Shown here one piece after another: positions 16,483 through 24,626 of a DNA stretch of 50,265 bases. Every line of letters begins with the position of its first letter. Positions within the stretch are counted from its first letter, which is position 1. The stretch lies in contig JAUWNP010000011.1 of assembly GCA_030612585.1 (NCBI GenBank), positions 1 through 50,265 on the forward strand. Direction: 5' to 3'. Position numbers and translations under genes: made by a program. The DNA is from Anaerolineae bacterium (lineage in GTDB: Bacteria > Chloroflexota > Anaerolineae > B4-G1). The notes beneath the pieces were generated by a model, which saw nothing but the letters and a program-made list of their open reading frames with translations, searched no databases and was not told where the DNA came from.

Positions 16483-16525
16483 AGTTCGAATGGCTCCAGG
16501 CCGACGCTGACCCAAGGAGAACGTA

Positions 16526-16747
16526 ATGAGCAAGATAAAGAACCTGACCTTCGAGCAGGCATTCGCCAAACTGGAGGAGACCGTCCGTAAACTGGAGGCG
16601 GGGGGGCTGGCGCTGGAAGAGAGCCTGGCCCTCTTCGAGTGCGGGCAGGCGCTGGCCGCCCACTGCGGCGCGCAACTGGACCAGGCCGAACTCAAGATCA
16701 AACAACTCACGTCTGAGGGCGACCTTCCTTTCGATCTGGAGAAATAG
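16526..16747 (+). CDS. xseB: Exodeoxyribonuclease VII small subunit
   Basis: A 73-residue helical-hairpin protein that binds XseA. The family core is complete: LTFEQAFAKLEETVRKLEAG, LALEESLALFECGQAL and a second helix AQLDQAELKIKQL. An AAGGAGA ribosome site precedes the ATG. It lies 1.27 kb after xseA, with two other genes between, and is followed after 7 bp by a very small membrane-protein gene. Confidence 0.95.
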   Translation: MSKIKNLTFEQAFAKLEETVRKLEAGGLALEESLALFECGQALAAHCGAQLDQAELKIKQLTSEGDLPFDLEK

Positions 16748-16754
16748 CCGGGCG

Positions 16755-16925
16755 GTGTTTGGCTTGAGTTTCATCGTCCTGGCGGCCAGCGTCGTCGTCC
16801 TGCTACTCGTGGTCGCCCTGGGAGTAGCTGACATCGTGTTGAGCAAGCAGGCCGAGCGCAGGACTGTCATCGTCGTGGTCGTGATAGGCGGGTTGTTGCT
16901 GCTGAGAGAACTGGGACAGCAGTAG
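16755..16925 (+). CDS. 56-residue membrane protein after xseB
   Basis: A GTG-started frame of 56 codons directly after xseB. It encodes two hydrophobic helices (FIVLAASVVVLLLVVALGVA and VIVVVVIGGLLLLREL) joined by a charged loop LSKQAERRT. The composition is typical of a small membrane protein, the gap to xseB is 7 bp, and the stop comes 14 bp before the convergent murJ stop, leaving hardly any unused DNA. No clear ribosome site is present, so coupling to xseB is likely. The function is unknown. Confidence 0.55.
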   Translation: MFGLSFIVLAASVVVLLLVVALGVADIVLSKQAERRTVIVVVVIGGLLLLRELGQQ

Positions 16926-16939
16926 AAGGCAACCATGTC

Positions 16940-18499
16940 TTACAGACGCCCACTTCTCCCGACCAGTCCTGCAAGCGCTCTGAGTTCCTCCACCCGCAGC
17001 AACAACGCCGCGCCCAGGTAAACCGCCACGCCCAGTACAATGCCGCCGCCGCCAAGTACTAGCGATCCCGCGCCCGGCAGCACAGCCTGCCACCCCAGCA
17101 GCACCACCCCCATCGCCAGCGCCGCCAGTCCGCTCTTGGCAAAGGCGGTTAGCGTCCGCCGGCCTTCCAGACCGTTCATCCGCCGTTGCATCAGCACCAG
17201 CAGCGCCACCAGTTCCAGCAGTATGGCGACCGAGTTGGCCAGCGCCAATCCAGCGTGGTGTGGCCAGCCCACCAGCCCGAACACCCCTGGCAGCGTCAGG
17301 CTCAGCGCTACGTTAAGCCCCATCGCCAGCCCGCCCACCCACACCGGCGTGAGCGTGTCGTGCAGCGCATAGAAGGCGCGGGCGACGATCTCCAGCCCGG
17401 CGTACCCCACCAGCCCCAGCGCGTAAAAGGCCAGCGCCCACGTTACTGCTTCCGTCGAGCCCGCCTCGAACGCCCCCCGCTCGAAGAGCAGCCCCACCAA
17501 CGGCCGGCCCAGCATCAGCAGTCCCACCGTGGCAGGGATACTGAGGAAAAAGACCGCTCGCAGAGTCGCGGCCAGCGTGCTTCGCATCTCGTCCCGCTCC
17601 CCTCGGGCCACCTGCTCGGCGAAGGTCGGGAAGGCGGCCGTCCCCACAGCCTGGGCGAAGACCCCCTGCGGCAACATCATCAGCAGCCAGGCGTAGTTGA
17701 TGGCCGAGACTGCCCCCTCGCCCATCATCGAGGCCAGGCTGTTGTTGACGACGAAATTGAGTTGGATGACGGCTGTGCCCAGCACCCGTGGTGCCATCAG
17801 TCGCCCCACCTCGCGCACGCTGGGGTCATCCAGCCCCAACGTGGGGATGTAACGCGCGCCATAGCGCATCAGCCCTGGCACCTGTACCAACAGATGTAGC
17901 GCCGCCCCCACGACCACGCCGACCGCCATTCCCATCACGCCCAGGCGTGGCCCCAGGAGCAGCGCCCCGCCGATGATCGAGAGATTGTAGACCGAGGGAG
18001 CCAGCGCTGGCAGGAGGAAGTGCTGATGGGCATTCAAGGCTCCCATCACAATGCCGCTCACGCCGAAGATGATTGGGGAGAGCAGCATCAGCTGCAGCAG
18101 TCTGGCCGTGAGTGCCTGCTGCGGCGGATCGAAACCGGGGGCGATGACCGTGCGCACGAGCACTGGCGCAAAGACCGCCGTCAGCCCCGCCGTGACAGTC
18201 AACACGATCAGTGCCAGGTTGACGATGGCCGAGGCCAATCGCCACGCCCCGGCGTGATCTTCCTTCGCCATGTGGTCGGCAAAAGCGGGGATGAAGGCTG
18301 ATCCCAACGCCCCTCCCGCGACGACCAAGAAGATCATCTCCGGGATGCGGGCTGCGGCCTGGTAGGCGTCGTACGCGGCGCTGGTGCCAAAAAGCGCGCC
18401 GACGACCATCTCTCGCACCAGGCCAAACACGCGGCTGACGACGAAGAGCGCCATCACCAGCGTCGCCGCCTTTGCGATTTGCCGCCCGCCTCTGTTCAT
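16940..18499 (-). CDS. murJ: Lipid II flippase MurJ
   Basis: Flips the peptidoglycan precursor lipid II across the cytoplasmic membrane. The 519-residue protein has about 14 hydrophobic segments; family signatures include ATLVMALFVVSRVFGLVREM at the N-terminus, AFFIPAF-like GSAFIPAFADHM near residue 85, LARAFYAL-like IVARAFYALHDTLTPV in the second half, and paired Arg residues in the central cavity helices. The start ATG has AGGAGA upstream and a promoter at 18517-18545. It converges with xseB and the 56-residue protein. Confidence 0.95.
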   Translation of the reverse strand: MNRGGRQIAKAATLVMALFVVSRVFGLVREMVVGALFGTSAAYDAYQAAARIPEMIFLVVAGGALGSAFIPAFADHMAKEDHAGAWRLASAIVNLALIVLTVTAGLTAVFAPVLVRTVIAPGFDPPQQALTARLLQLMLLSPIIFGVSGIVMGALNAHQHFLLPALAPSVYNLSIIGGALLLGPRLGVMGMAVGVVVGAALHLLVQVPGLMRYGARYIPTLGLDDPSVREVGRLMAPRVLGTAVIQLNFVVNNSLASMMGEGAVSAINYAWLLMMLPQGVFAQAVGTAAFPTFAEQVARGERDEMRSTLAATLRAVFFLSIPATVGLLMLGRPLVGLLFERGAFEAGSTEAVTWALAFYALGLVGYAGLEIVARAFYALHDTLTPVWVGGLAMGLNVALSLTLPGVFGLVGWPHHAGLALANSVAILLELVALLVLMQRRMNGLEGRRTLTAFAKSGLAALAMGVVLLGWQAVLPGAGSLVLGGGGIVLGVAVYLGAALLLRVEELRALAGLVGRSGRL

Positions 18500-18516
18500 C
18501 TGATCTCCTGGGCAGG

Positions 18517-18545
18517 ATTATAGCACTATGGGCCGTTTGCGCCAA
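18517..18545 (-). promoter_or_regulatory. Promoter of murJ
   Basis: Read on the - strand: TTGGCG (18545-18540), 17 bp, TATAAT (18522-18517). The start codon is 17 bases further on, so the leader is short. Confidence 0.75.
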
Positions 18546-18655
18546 CCGTGGCGCTGCGGCGAAGAAGGGGGAAGCCTCTCGTGCCCCGGCGCAGGCGATC
18601 ACCATGACTTATCAGTACCAGCACATGATCAGGCGGGGCAGGGCATACGTATGAA

Positions 18656-18718
18656 GGGCCGGTGGGCGCGACCCGCCGGCCCTATAAACACGGAGAGCCG
18701 GGGTCGCCGCACCCCGGC
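18656..18718. other. Two tandem GC-rich hairpins with a downstream purine-rich site
   Basis: An 11-bp stem GGGCCGGTGGG/CCCGCCGGCCC (18656-18682) is followed by an 8-bp stem GCCGGGGT/ACCCCGGC (18697-18718). AAAAGGAGGAGAAG at about 18726-18739 looks like a ribosome site on the + strand, but no start codon or ORF follows it. This is either a mobile repeat or the leader of a lost gene. Confidence 0.55.
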
Positions 18719-18801
18719 CCTCACCAAAAGGAGGAGAAGAAGAGAAACCGTCCCTAACTCGTATACATCATACCATGCTTTGCCCCGCAGGACTTGACGC
18801 C

Positions 18802-18832
18802 AACCCTACGGAAACCCTACGGAAACCCTACG
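18802..18832. repeat. Three short tandem AACCCTACGG-type repeats
   Basis: AACCCTACGG, AAACCCTACGG and AAACCCTACGC follow each other in the spacer between murJ and the histidine kinase gene. No function is visible. Confidence 0.8.
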
Positions 18833-18851
18833 CCTATCGTAGAAACACAGA

Positions 18852-18873
18852 GGGTGCTCTTGATTGAGCACCC
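18852..18873. terminator. Hairpin, possible terminator downstream of the histidine kinase
   Basis: A perfect 8-bp stem GGGTGCTC/GAGCACCC with a 6-nt loop. On the - strand it lies 187 bp downstream of the kinase stop, but the following bases are only weakly T-rich, so termination is uncertain. Confidence 0.4.
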
Positions 18874-18900
18874 CTGTTGGAAGCAATCATCAGGGGTTAC

Positions 18901-19042
18901 AGGTGCAACGCACTTTTGCTACAAATTTGCTTGTTCTACGGTGCAATCCACTGCGAGTACCACCGCGAGTACTCGTGGCGGGGCTCGTGGCAGGCTGCTG
19001 GCCGAAATCGCTGAAATGGCAAGAAACAAGTGCGTTGCACCT
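18901..19042. mobile_element. 142-bp element with perfect 15-bp terminal inverted repeats
   Basis: AGGTGCAACGCACTT at 18901-18915 and its exact reverse complement at 19028-19042 enclose 112 bp with internal short inverted repeats (for example CGAGTACTCG). No coding potential. The form is that of a MITE or REP-like element. No clear target duplication is seen. The rest of the 18546-19059 spacer holds only the hairpins and repeats listed separately. Confidence 0.65.
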
Positions 19043-19059
19043 TATGGGCTGCCCCTGCG

Positions 19060-20970
19060 TCAAGCCTTCAGGGCAGGCAGCACGAAACTGAAAACACTGC
19101 CTACTCCCGGCTTGCTCTCTACCCATACCCGCCCATTGTGCTTTTCGATCACCGCTTTGGCGATTGCCAGTCCCAGCCCTGTACCCTTGATGTCTGCTGT
19201 CTCTTCCGACTTCACACGGTAGAACTTGTCGAAGATGTACGGCTGTTGGGCCTGATGAATACCGAGGCCGTTGTCGGCCACGTGTACTACGATGTACTCT
19301 CCATCCTCAACAGCGCTCACGGCGATCCAGCCGCCTTCCTGTGTATACTTGACCGCGTTGCCGAGCAGATTGTCCATCACCTGGCGCAGACGATGGGGGT
19401 TGCCTTGCACCAGCAGCAGTATCTCGGGTGGCTGCCAGCGCAACTCTTGCCCTTTGTGCTCTGCCTGCAGTCGGGACTCTCTGACCGTTCCTTCTATCAC
19501 CTGTCCTAAGTCGCAGGTCTCCATCTCCAGGTCAAATCCGGCCTCGATACGGCCAATGTCGAGGAGATCACCGATCAGTTCAGTGATAGTCTCCGTACTC
19601 TCGCGGGCGCGCTGGATGAATTCCTGTTGTTGCACAGTCAGCGGTCCTACACGGGGCAGCAATTCGATGTAGCCTTGGATCGTGGTCAGTGGCGTGCGCA
19701 AATCGTGAGAGACGGTGGCGACGAACTCCGACTTGATACGATCCAATTCCTTCAGGTGCGTGATGTCCTGCATCATCAGCACCCGGCCAACCCCTTCGAC
19801 AGGCGTGAGTTGTGCGTTGAACGTGAGCCCATCCTCCGGGGATACCTCATTGTGTGTTGCCTTCCCTGTCTCGCGCACCTGAGCGAACATTTCATGCAGA
19901 GACGGATGCGGGATGGCCTCGCCAACGGGGCGGTGCAACAGATCGGCCTCGGCCAGGTCCAGCGCGACGCGGGCTGCCGTATTGCACAATAGGATATTGT
20001 CATCCTCGTCAACGACAACGATTGCCTCCTGAGCCTCTCGCAAGATTGCCTCTAACTTGGCCCGCTCGACCTCAACCGCCTCGAAGAGTCGCGCATTTTC
20101 AATGGCGATAGCCGCGTAATCCGCCAGGGCTGAGAGCAGGAAAATGTCGCGCTCGGAGAATGAGCGTGCCGTCTCGCGATTGACTACCCCCAGCACGCCG
20201 ATCACCCCGCGCTCAGGAACCCGCAGTGGTAGATAGAGCAGTGCCTTGACCAGATAGCCGGTGGAGACCTTGGCTTGCTCGCCGGTCAGAAGCACGGGCC
20301 GGTCTGTCCGCAGCGCGCGGCCAGCGATGCTGTCATCTATGCGTATGCGCAGGCTGCGCACTACTTTTTCGTCCACATCCTTGGCCGCCCGCAGGTAGAG
20401 TTCGCCACTCTCGCTATCCAGCAGGAGGAGCATGCCCTCTTCAGCATCCGCCATGTATACCGCCGCCTCGACTACGCGGTTGAGCACACGGTTCAGGTCC
20501 AGCAGCGATGTGACCGACCGACCAATCGCGTAGACGGCGTTCAGTTCCTGGAGTTGGCGCTGAAGTTGCTGCGTGAGTTGATCCCGTTCCTCATGCACTC
20601 TGGCGGTAGCGAGAGCGCGCCGGATCGCTTCCTGCATCTCCTGAGGATCGAAAGGCTTGATGACATAGTCGCGCGCTCCCAACCGTAAGGCTGGCATGAC
20701 CACTTCGGGAGACTCGCGGGCGGTAGCGAAGATGACCGGGATGTCTATGTCCCGCTGTTGTAGCGCCTCCAGCACTTCGATCCCGTTCATCTTCGGCAAC
20801 TGCATGTCCAGGATGATGAGATCGGGGTGCTCCTCTAGCGCCAGCCGAAGCCCCTCTTCCCCATCCAGGGCCGCGATGGGCCGATAGCCGCTGGGTTCAA
20901 GCACCGATTCGGCCAGCAGTTGCTGAGTCTCAGGACTACTCTCTATAATCAGAATGCTTTTCTGTGCCAC
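19060..20970 (-). CDS. Hybrid sensor histidine kinase (REC-GAF-PAS-HisKA-HATPase)
   Basis: A 636-residue cytoplasmic two-component protein. An N-terminal receiver (residues 1-120; acceptor Asp in LIILDMQLPKMNGIEVL, KPFD motif) is followed by a coiled coil, a GAF domain (about 150-290), a PAS domain (about 295-400), the HisKA phosphorylation helix FVATVSHDLRTPLTTIQGY, and an ATPase domain with N box VMDNLLGNAVKYTQ, G1 VADNGLGI and G2 GTGLGLAIAK. No membrane segment is present, so it senses internal signals or is driven through its receiver. The GTG start with GGAGAA upstream puts the receiver directly at the N-terminus. Its partner is unknown; the response regulators at the window start are candidates only by co-occurrence. 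Confidence 0.93.
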   Translation of the reverse strand: MAQKSILIIESSPETQQLLAESVLEPSGYRPIAALDGEEGLRLALEEHPDLIILDMQLPKMNGIEVLEALQQRDIDIPVIFATARESPEVVMPALRLGARDYVIKPFDPQEMQEAIRRALATARVHEERDQLTQQLQRQLQELNAVYAIGRSVTSLLDLNRVLNRVVEAAVYMADAEEGMLLLLDSESGELYLRAAKDVDEKVVRSLRIRIDDSIAGRALRTDRPVLLTGEQAKVSTGYLVKALLYLPLRVPERGVIGVLGVVNRETARSFSERDIFLLSALADYAAIAIENARLFEAVEVERAKLEAILREAQEAIVVVDEDDNILLCNTAARVALDLAEADLLHRPVGEAIPHPSLHEMFAQVRETGKATHNEVSPEDGLTFNAQLTPVEGVGRVLMMQDITHLKELDRIKSEFVATVSHDLRTPLTTIQGYIELLPRVGPLTVQQQEFIQRARESTETITELIGDLLDIGRIEAGFDLEMETCDLGQVIEGTVRESRLQAEHKGQELRWQPPEILLLVQGNPHRLRQVMDNLLGNAVKYTQEGGWIAVSAVEDGEYIVVHVADNGLGIHQAQQPYIFDKFYRVKSEETADIKGTGLGLAIAKAVIEKHNGRVWVESKPGVGSVFSFVLPALKA

Positions 20971-21010
20971 GAGTTTCTCCTGCTCCGTGCTAAATATACA
21001 CGGATTCGTG

Positions 21011-21964
21011 CTACAAGTCAACTGACAAGCCCGGGGGCTGATAGATATTTTCCTCAAACCTTTGACTTATATCCAGCGAGGTCGCTGGGTGGTAATGGAC
21101 GTGAACTCGGCGCATGAACTCAATGCGCTTGATCAGAGTGCGTTCGACCTGAGTGGCAATCTCATCGCCTTCGGTCACGCTCAACGAACCGTCGACGCCG
21201 ATAGTCACGTTGGCTACCAGGTATGGTCCAAACCGGTGGGCGCGGATCTCTTCAACCTGCTGTACGCCCGGAATAGTGTCCAACAATTCGGTAATTTGTT
21301 GAGCCAGTGCCCTGCCGGGTACGGTATCCATCAAGTCTGCCGTAGACTCACGCAATATCTGGATGCCTGTGCGTAGGATGATCAATGCGACGATCGCGCC
21401 AGCCAATGGATCAACCCAAGGGTAGCCCATCCGGCCAAAAAAGATGCCCATCGTCGCTGCCAGGGCGGAGAAGATGTCATTGCGGTGATCATAGGCCAAT
21501 GCCAGCACGGCGGCGTTCTGGATCTGTCGGCCTATTCGTTGCGTCCAAATCGTCAACCCCAGCTTGAGTGCCACCGTGAGCAACCCCACCCACAGAGCGC
21601 CAATCGCGGCCCCGCCGAAGTCACCCTGTCCAATCAACAAATCGTACACGTTGTTGACCGCATCCCAGAAAATGGCGATGGCGGTGGTCATCACAAACGA
21701 GCCCACGACCACTGCTGCGATACTTTCCATCTGGCCGTGGCCGTATGGATGCTCTTCATCGGGCGGCTTCCCGGCCAGCCGCATAAACACGCTGACCACA
21801 ATCCCGTAAGCCACGTCGGAGGTGGAGTTGACGCCATCGGCAAGTAAGGCCGGGCTGTGGCCCAAAACGCCGATGCTCGTTTTCAAGGCGGCCAGAAAGA
21901 TGTTGGCGGCCAGTCCAAGGCTGACAGTCAAGATGCCTTTACGTTTTCGCTGTTCAGGGAGCAT
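21011..21964 (-). CDS. CDF-family metal cation exporter
   Basis: A 317-residue cation diffusion facilitator, expected to export divalent metals (Zn, Fe, Mn or similar) in exchange for protons. Six membrane helices occupy residues about 12-210. Metal-site motifs are LLADGVNSTSDVAYG in helix II, the HPYGHGQMES loop after helix III and AYDHRNDIFSALAAT in helix V, a DxxxD/HxxxD-like site. The C-terminal cytoplasmic domain has VEEIRAHRFGPYLVANVTIG. The histidine kinase gene begins 40 bp after its stop on the same strand. Metal specificity cannot be read. Confidence 0.93.
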   Translation of the reverse strand: MLPEQRKRKGILTVSLGLAANIFLAALKTSIGVLGHSPALLADGVNSTSDVAYGIVVSVFMRLAGKPPDEEHPYGHGQMESIAAVVVGSFVMTTAIAIFWDAVNNVYDLLIGQGDFGGAAIGALWVGLLTVALKLGLTIWTQRIGRQIQNAAVLALAYDHRNDIFSALAATMGIFFGRMGYPWVDPLAGAIVALIILRTGIQILRESTADLMDTVPGRALAQQITELLDTIPGVQQVEEIRAHRFGPYLVANVTIGVDGSLSVTEGDEIATQVERTLIKRIEFMRRVHVHYHPATSLDISQRFEENIYQPPGLSVDL

Positions 21965-22110
21965 TGTGACCTCGAAGCCTCTCTTGTTTCAGACTGCGAC
22001 AGGAACAGCCCGATTGAGCCATCCCGCAGAACTGCCTCCGTCTACTCTGTGCGGCGCATTCTACTACATGGAGACAATGCTGTCCAGTCCGATACGGCCC
22101 TTTTCCTGCT

Positions 22111-22521
22111 TTAGCCCAGGTCACGGTCTGCGAAGACTGATCGGAACTGCGTCGAGCGTGATTTCATCTGTCTGGCCGAAAGGTATCCAGGATACTGTGG
22201 GGGGGAAAGGTACCAGGGAATGTGCTCGCGCGGGTGGCCGCGCCACGTGCCGTAGTTGACCGATTGGGGCTTGCCGCCACCCGCCCGCTGGTCAGCGTAT
22301 TTGCGGTACTCGCGCCGCAATGCCTGGGCAAAGTCGTGCACTGCTGCCTTGGGGATGTAGTTATGCGCCCGGGCGCGTCTGACCAACTCCGGCCCCAGGT
22401 CCGCTTCGTCCGGCCGACGGCCCTGCTCGTACAACTCGTCAAGCAACTCGTCCAGCCCCTGCATCCCGGCAGGCGCCCGCCCCACCAGGATCTGACGGTA
22501 ACTCAATTTCGCCATATTCAT
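22111..22521 (-). CDS. Conserved-looking protein of unknown function (136 aa)
   Basis: Not recognised. The protein begins MNMAKLSYRQILVGRAPAGM, has a charged helical region GLDELLDELYEQGRRPDEAD, then LVRRARAHNYIPKAAVHDFA and a Tyr/Pro/Arg-rich C-terminus. No cysteines, signal peptide or membrane helix. An in-frame upstream start at 22608 would overlap the preceding gene's end; the ATG at 22521 with GGATGAG upstream is preferred. It follows the 87-residue gene by 46 bp and may share an operon with the transporter upstream. Confidence 0.6.
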   Translation of the reverse strand: MNMAKLSYRQILVGRAPAGMQGLDELLDELYEQGRRPDEADLGPELVRRARAHNYIPKAAVHDFAQALRREYRKYADQRAGGGKPQSVNYGTWRGHPREHIPWYLSPPQYPGYLSARQMKSRSTQFRSVFADRDLG

Positions 22522-22567
22522 CTCATCCGCGCGATCTTCCCACCGGGAAGATGCAATCCTCCGCTCA

Positions 22568-22831
22568 TCAATCGCCTTCAAAGTAGTAAAGCGACGGGAT
22601 TTGTTCAAACGCGGATCGCAACGCCGGCTTGAGGCGCTCGTAGGCCCAGGTGGACTCCACGTCCCTCAATTGTGGGTTGCCCAGCAGGTGTTTGACCAGC
22701 CGGAAGGCATTTACGCCGCCGCCCACGTCCTCGCCCTGGCGCAACAAGGTGTTGACAGCACCCTCGACAAAGGCTGGCGTCAGTCGAGATTGGACTGCTT
22801 CAACCTGTCGCTTCAGTTCCTTGTATGTCAC
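22568..22831 (-). CDS. Small soluble protein of unknown function (87 aa)
   Basis: Not recognised. A helical protein: YKELKRQVEAVQSRLT, FVEGAVNTLLRQGEDVGG, FRLVKHLLGNPQLRDV, with a C-terminal SLYYFEGD. The GTG start at 22831 has GGAGG 8 bases upstream; GTG at 22840 is the alternative. A MITE-like element is inserted 13 bp upstream of this ribosome site, and any in-frame extension beyond it is MITE sequence, not protein. Confidence 0.6.
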   Translation of the reverse strand: MTYKELKRQVEAVQSRLTPAFVEGAVNTLLRQGEDVGGGVNAFRLVKHLLGNPQLRDVESTWAYERLKPALRSAFEQIPSLYYFEGD

Positions 22832-22852
22832 AGTTCTCACCTCCCTCACGAG

Positions 22853-22962
22853 GTATCTTCTCAATACCTTGGGGCAAGGGCAGCGTAGGGCGGTTTTGCT
22901 AACCGCCACAGGGTCGGATAGCAAATCCGACCTACTTTCGCCCCAACTCTTTGAGAAGATAC
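22853..22962. mobile_element. MITE-like element, copy 1 (110 bp)
   Basis: Terminal inverted repeats GTATCTTCTCAA / TTGAGAAGATAC, flanked by the 8-bp direct duplication CTCACGAG (22845-22852 and 22963-22970). Inside are two hairpins, GGCGGTTTTGCTAACCGCC and GTCGGATAGCAAATCCGAC. It sits upstream of the 87-residue protein on the - strand. No transposase is encoded. Confidence 0.88.
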
Positions 22963-23009
22963 CTCACGAGGTTGTTGCCTGGGGGTCTCAGAGCGTAGCC
23001 CAATCCTCA

Positions 23010-24212
23010 TCAGGTGTCTTGTGCTGTATCTAAGGGAGTAGGGCAGACGCAGGGCAACACGTCTCGATGCTTCAATCCTTTCACCAGATAGGCTGCGACC
23101 AATCCCGCCGCGAAGCCCATAGCCATATTGGTGGCCACCGAGACGGCGGCAGTGACCAGGGCCAGCCACAGTTTCCATCCCCGCAGTCTCATCACCGCTT
23201 TACCCAGTTCGATCCCCACCAGAAGCATCATCCCGCCCACCAGTGGCATGGGGAAGGCGGCCATTATGTTGGCTATGGACTGGCTCAGGAAAAGCCCTAC
23301 GAAGACCTCGATGAGCCCCTCCAGGATGCTGGCGCCGCCCGTGCGGGCTCCAAAGTAGTACTGCCCGGCCAGGCCACCGGCTCCGTGGCACATGGGCATT
23401 CCGCCGAAGAAGGAGGCGGCAACGTTCATTATGCCCATGTTAAGCATGAGTTTCCGTTCGCCGACCGCCTTCTCGGGGAAGTAATCACGGATGAGAGCGG
23501 CTGTGGCGATAACGGCGTTGGTTATGGATAGAGGGATCTGGGCGAAGCCGGCCAGGAGCATGGCTTTCCAGACATCTTCCAGACGTGGCACTGTGAGCGG
23601 GGGCAGAGTGATGGCCAATTCCAGCGCACCCCCTAGTCTCCCCTGCCAGGCGACGATCCCCACCCCCAGGGCTATAAGCACAATGGCTGCCGGGGCGTAG
23701 CGATTCTCCCGCAGGGCAAGCACGATGACCACAGCCACCAGCCCCAGCAGAGGCGCCGGCTGCATCATTTTGAGCCCCTGCCAGGCAAGCATTACACCTA
23801 ACGCCAGTTGGATGCCCCGCACTACGAACAGCGGCGTGGCGACGATGATCTTGCGCAGGAGACCGGTGAAGACTAGGATGAACCAGGTGATGCCCAGCCC
23901 GAAGCCGGAGGTATAAATCAGAGAGGGCGGCCACTTCTGGGCTATGGCGACCACCGCTATCACCTTCTTGGGCTGCAAGGGCATCGGGAGGCGGTAGATG
24001 AGCCCCAGAGCGATGTTAGAAAGGCCCATCATGATGAACAGGCCAGCCGGATTCAGGCCATTGACGACGATGAAGCCGATGGCCAGGGGGAACAGGGTGC
24101 CGAAATCACCCATGGAGCCAGCCAGTTCCCGCAGGTTGAACTCGAAGTCCTTATGCCGTCTGCCAGAGCCCTTCTCTCTGGATGCCTCCTCGCGCCCCCT
24201 ATGTTCCGCCAT
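23010..24212 (-). CDS. MOT1-type molybdate/sulfate transporter
   Basis: A 400-residue polytopic protein of the MOT1 (molybdate transporter, SulP-like) family. Diagnostic motifs: LAGSMGDFGTLFPLAIGFIV near residue 30, MPLQPKKVIAVVAIAQ near 80, and MPMCHGAGGLAGQYYFGART near 275. About ten hydrophobic helices. The family imports molybdate or sulfate. An N-terminal charged stretch (first 25 residues) may be cytoplasmic. The neighbouring mini-thioredoxins and oxyanion-related genes are on the same strand, 148 bp upstream. Substrate is not determined by sequence alone. Confidence 0.85.
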   Translation of the reverse strand: MAEHRGREEASREKGSGRRHKDFEFNLRELAGSMGDFGTLFPLAIGFIVVNGLNPAGLFIMMGLSNIALGLIYRLPMPLQPKKVIAVVAIAQKWPPSLIYTSGFGLGITWFILVFTGLLRKIIVATPLFVVRGIQLALGVMLAWQGLKMMQPAPLLGLVAVVIVLALRENRYAPAAIVLIALGVGIVAWQGRLGGALELAITLPPLTVPRLEDVWKAMLLAGFAQIPLSITNAVIATAALIRDYFPEKAVGERKLMLNMGIMNVAASFFGGMPMCHGAGGLAGQYYFGARTGGASILEGLIEVFVGLFLSQSIANIMAAFPMPLVGGMMLLVGIELGKAVMRLRGWKLWLALVTAAVSVATNMAMGFAAGLVAAYLVKGLKHRDVLPCVCPTPLDTAQDT

Positions 24213-24233
24213 AGACGTTTCCAGCTGACTAGA

Positions 24234-24247
24234 TCAGTAAGTACTGA
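24234..24247. promoter_or_regulatory. Perfect 14-bp palindrome upstream of the MOT1-type gene
   Basis: TCAGTA-AG-TACTGA lies 22-35 bp upstream of the start codon on the - strand. Position fits an operator, but no matching copy was seen elsewhere. Confidence 0.3.
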
Positions 24248-24359
24248 GACCGGTGTCTGCCTGGCATGTGCCCTCGTAGCCTGTGCCTGTCTCTCGGCCC
24301 AGTAAGGTGTCGCAGGCGGCAGGCAGATTCCATCTCCAGCCAAACAGGCTGGTGGTGTC

Positions 24360-24626
24360 TTACGCCAACCCTGCCTCGCGCAGCGCGCCGACCAGGCTTT
24401 CCTTGCTCGGTGCCAACCCCACAAACTTAACCAGGTCGCCGATGACCAACGCCGGAGCATTGCCGACGGCGTATTCCTCCCATTCCTTGTCACCGGGGCC
24501 GGTGTGGAAGACGATCTCGACCCGGTCGCCAAACTCGGCCTCAATCTCCTTCAGCAGTCGCTTAACTGCCACACCGCCGGAGCAGGGCGGCACCGACACG
24601 AATGCTTCAATCCTTACTTTAGACAT
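24360..24626 (-). CDS. Mini-thioredoxin-like protein with one active-site Cys
   Basis: An 88-residue thioredoxin-fold protein, last of four in a row. The N-terminal strand VRIEAFVSVPPCSGG shows Cys in the first active-site position but Gly-Gly where the second Cys would be, so dithiol chemistry is lost; it may work as a monothiol or binding protein. The cis-Pro region is NAPALVIGDLVKFVG. ATG at 24626 lies inside the end of the preceding gene (13-bp overlap), which shows tight coupling; an upstream ATG at 24674 is less likely. Confidence 0.75.
   Translation of the reverse strand: MSKVRIEAFVSVPPCSGGVAVKRLLKEIEAEFGDRVEIVFHTGPGDKEWEEYAVGNAPALVIGDLVKFVGLAPSKESLVGALREAGLA

Noticed and set aside
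18794..19222. 142-codon open frame on the + strand
   Set aside because: It runs through the 142-bp inverted-repeat element and overlaps the antisense of the histidine kinase; no ribosome site or protein-like pattern.
22832..22924. Longer start for the 87-residue protein
   Set aside because: The extension is encoded by MITE sequence; the GTG after GGAGG is the better start.
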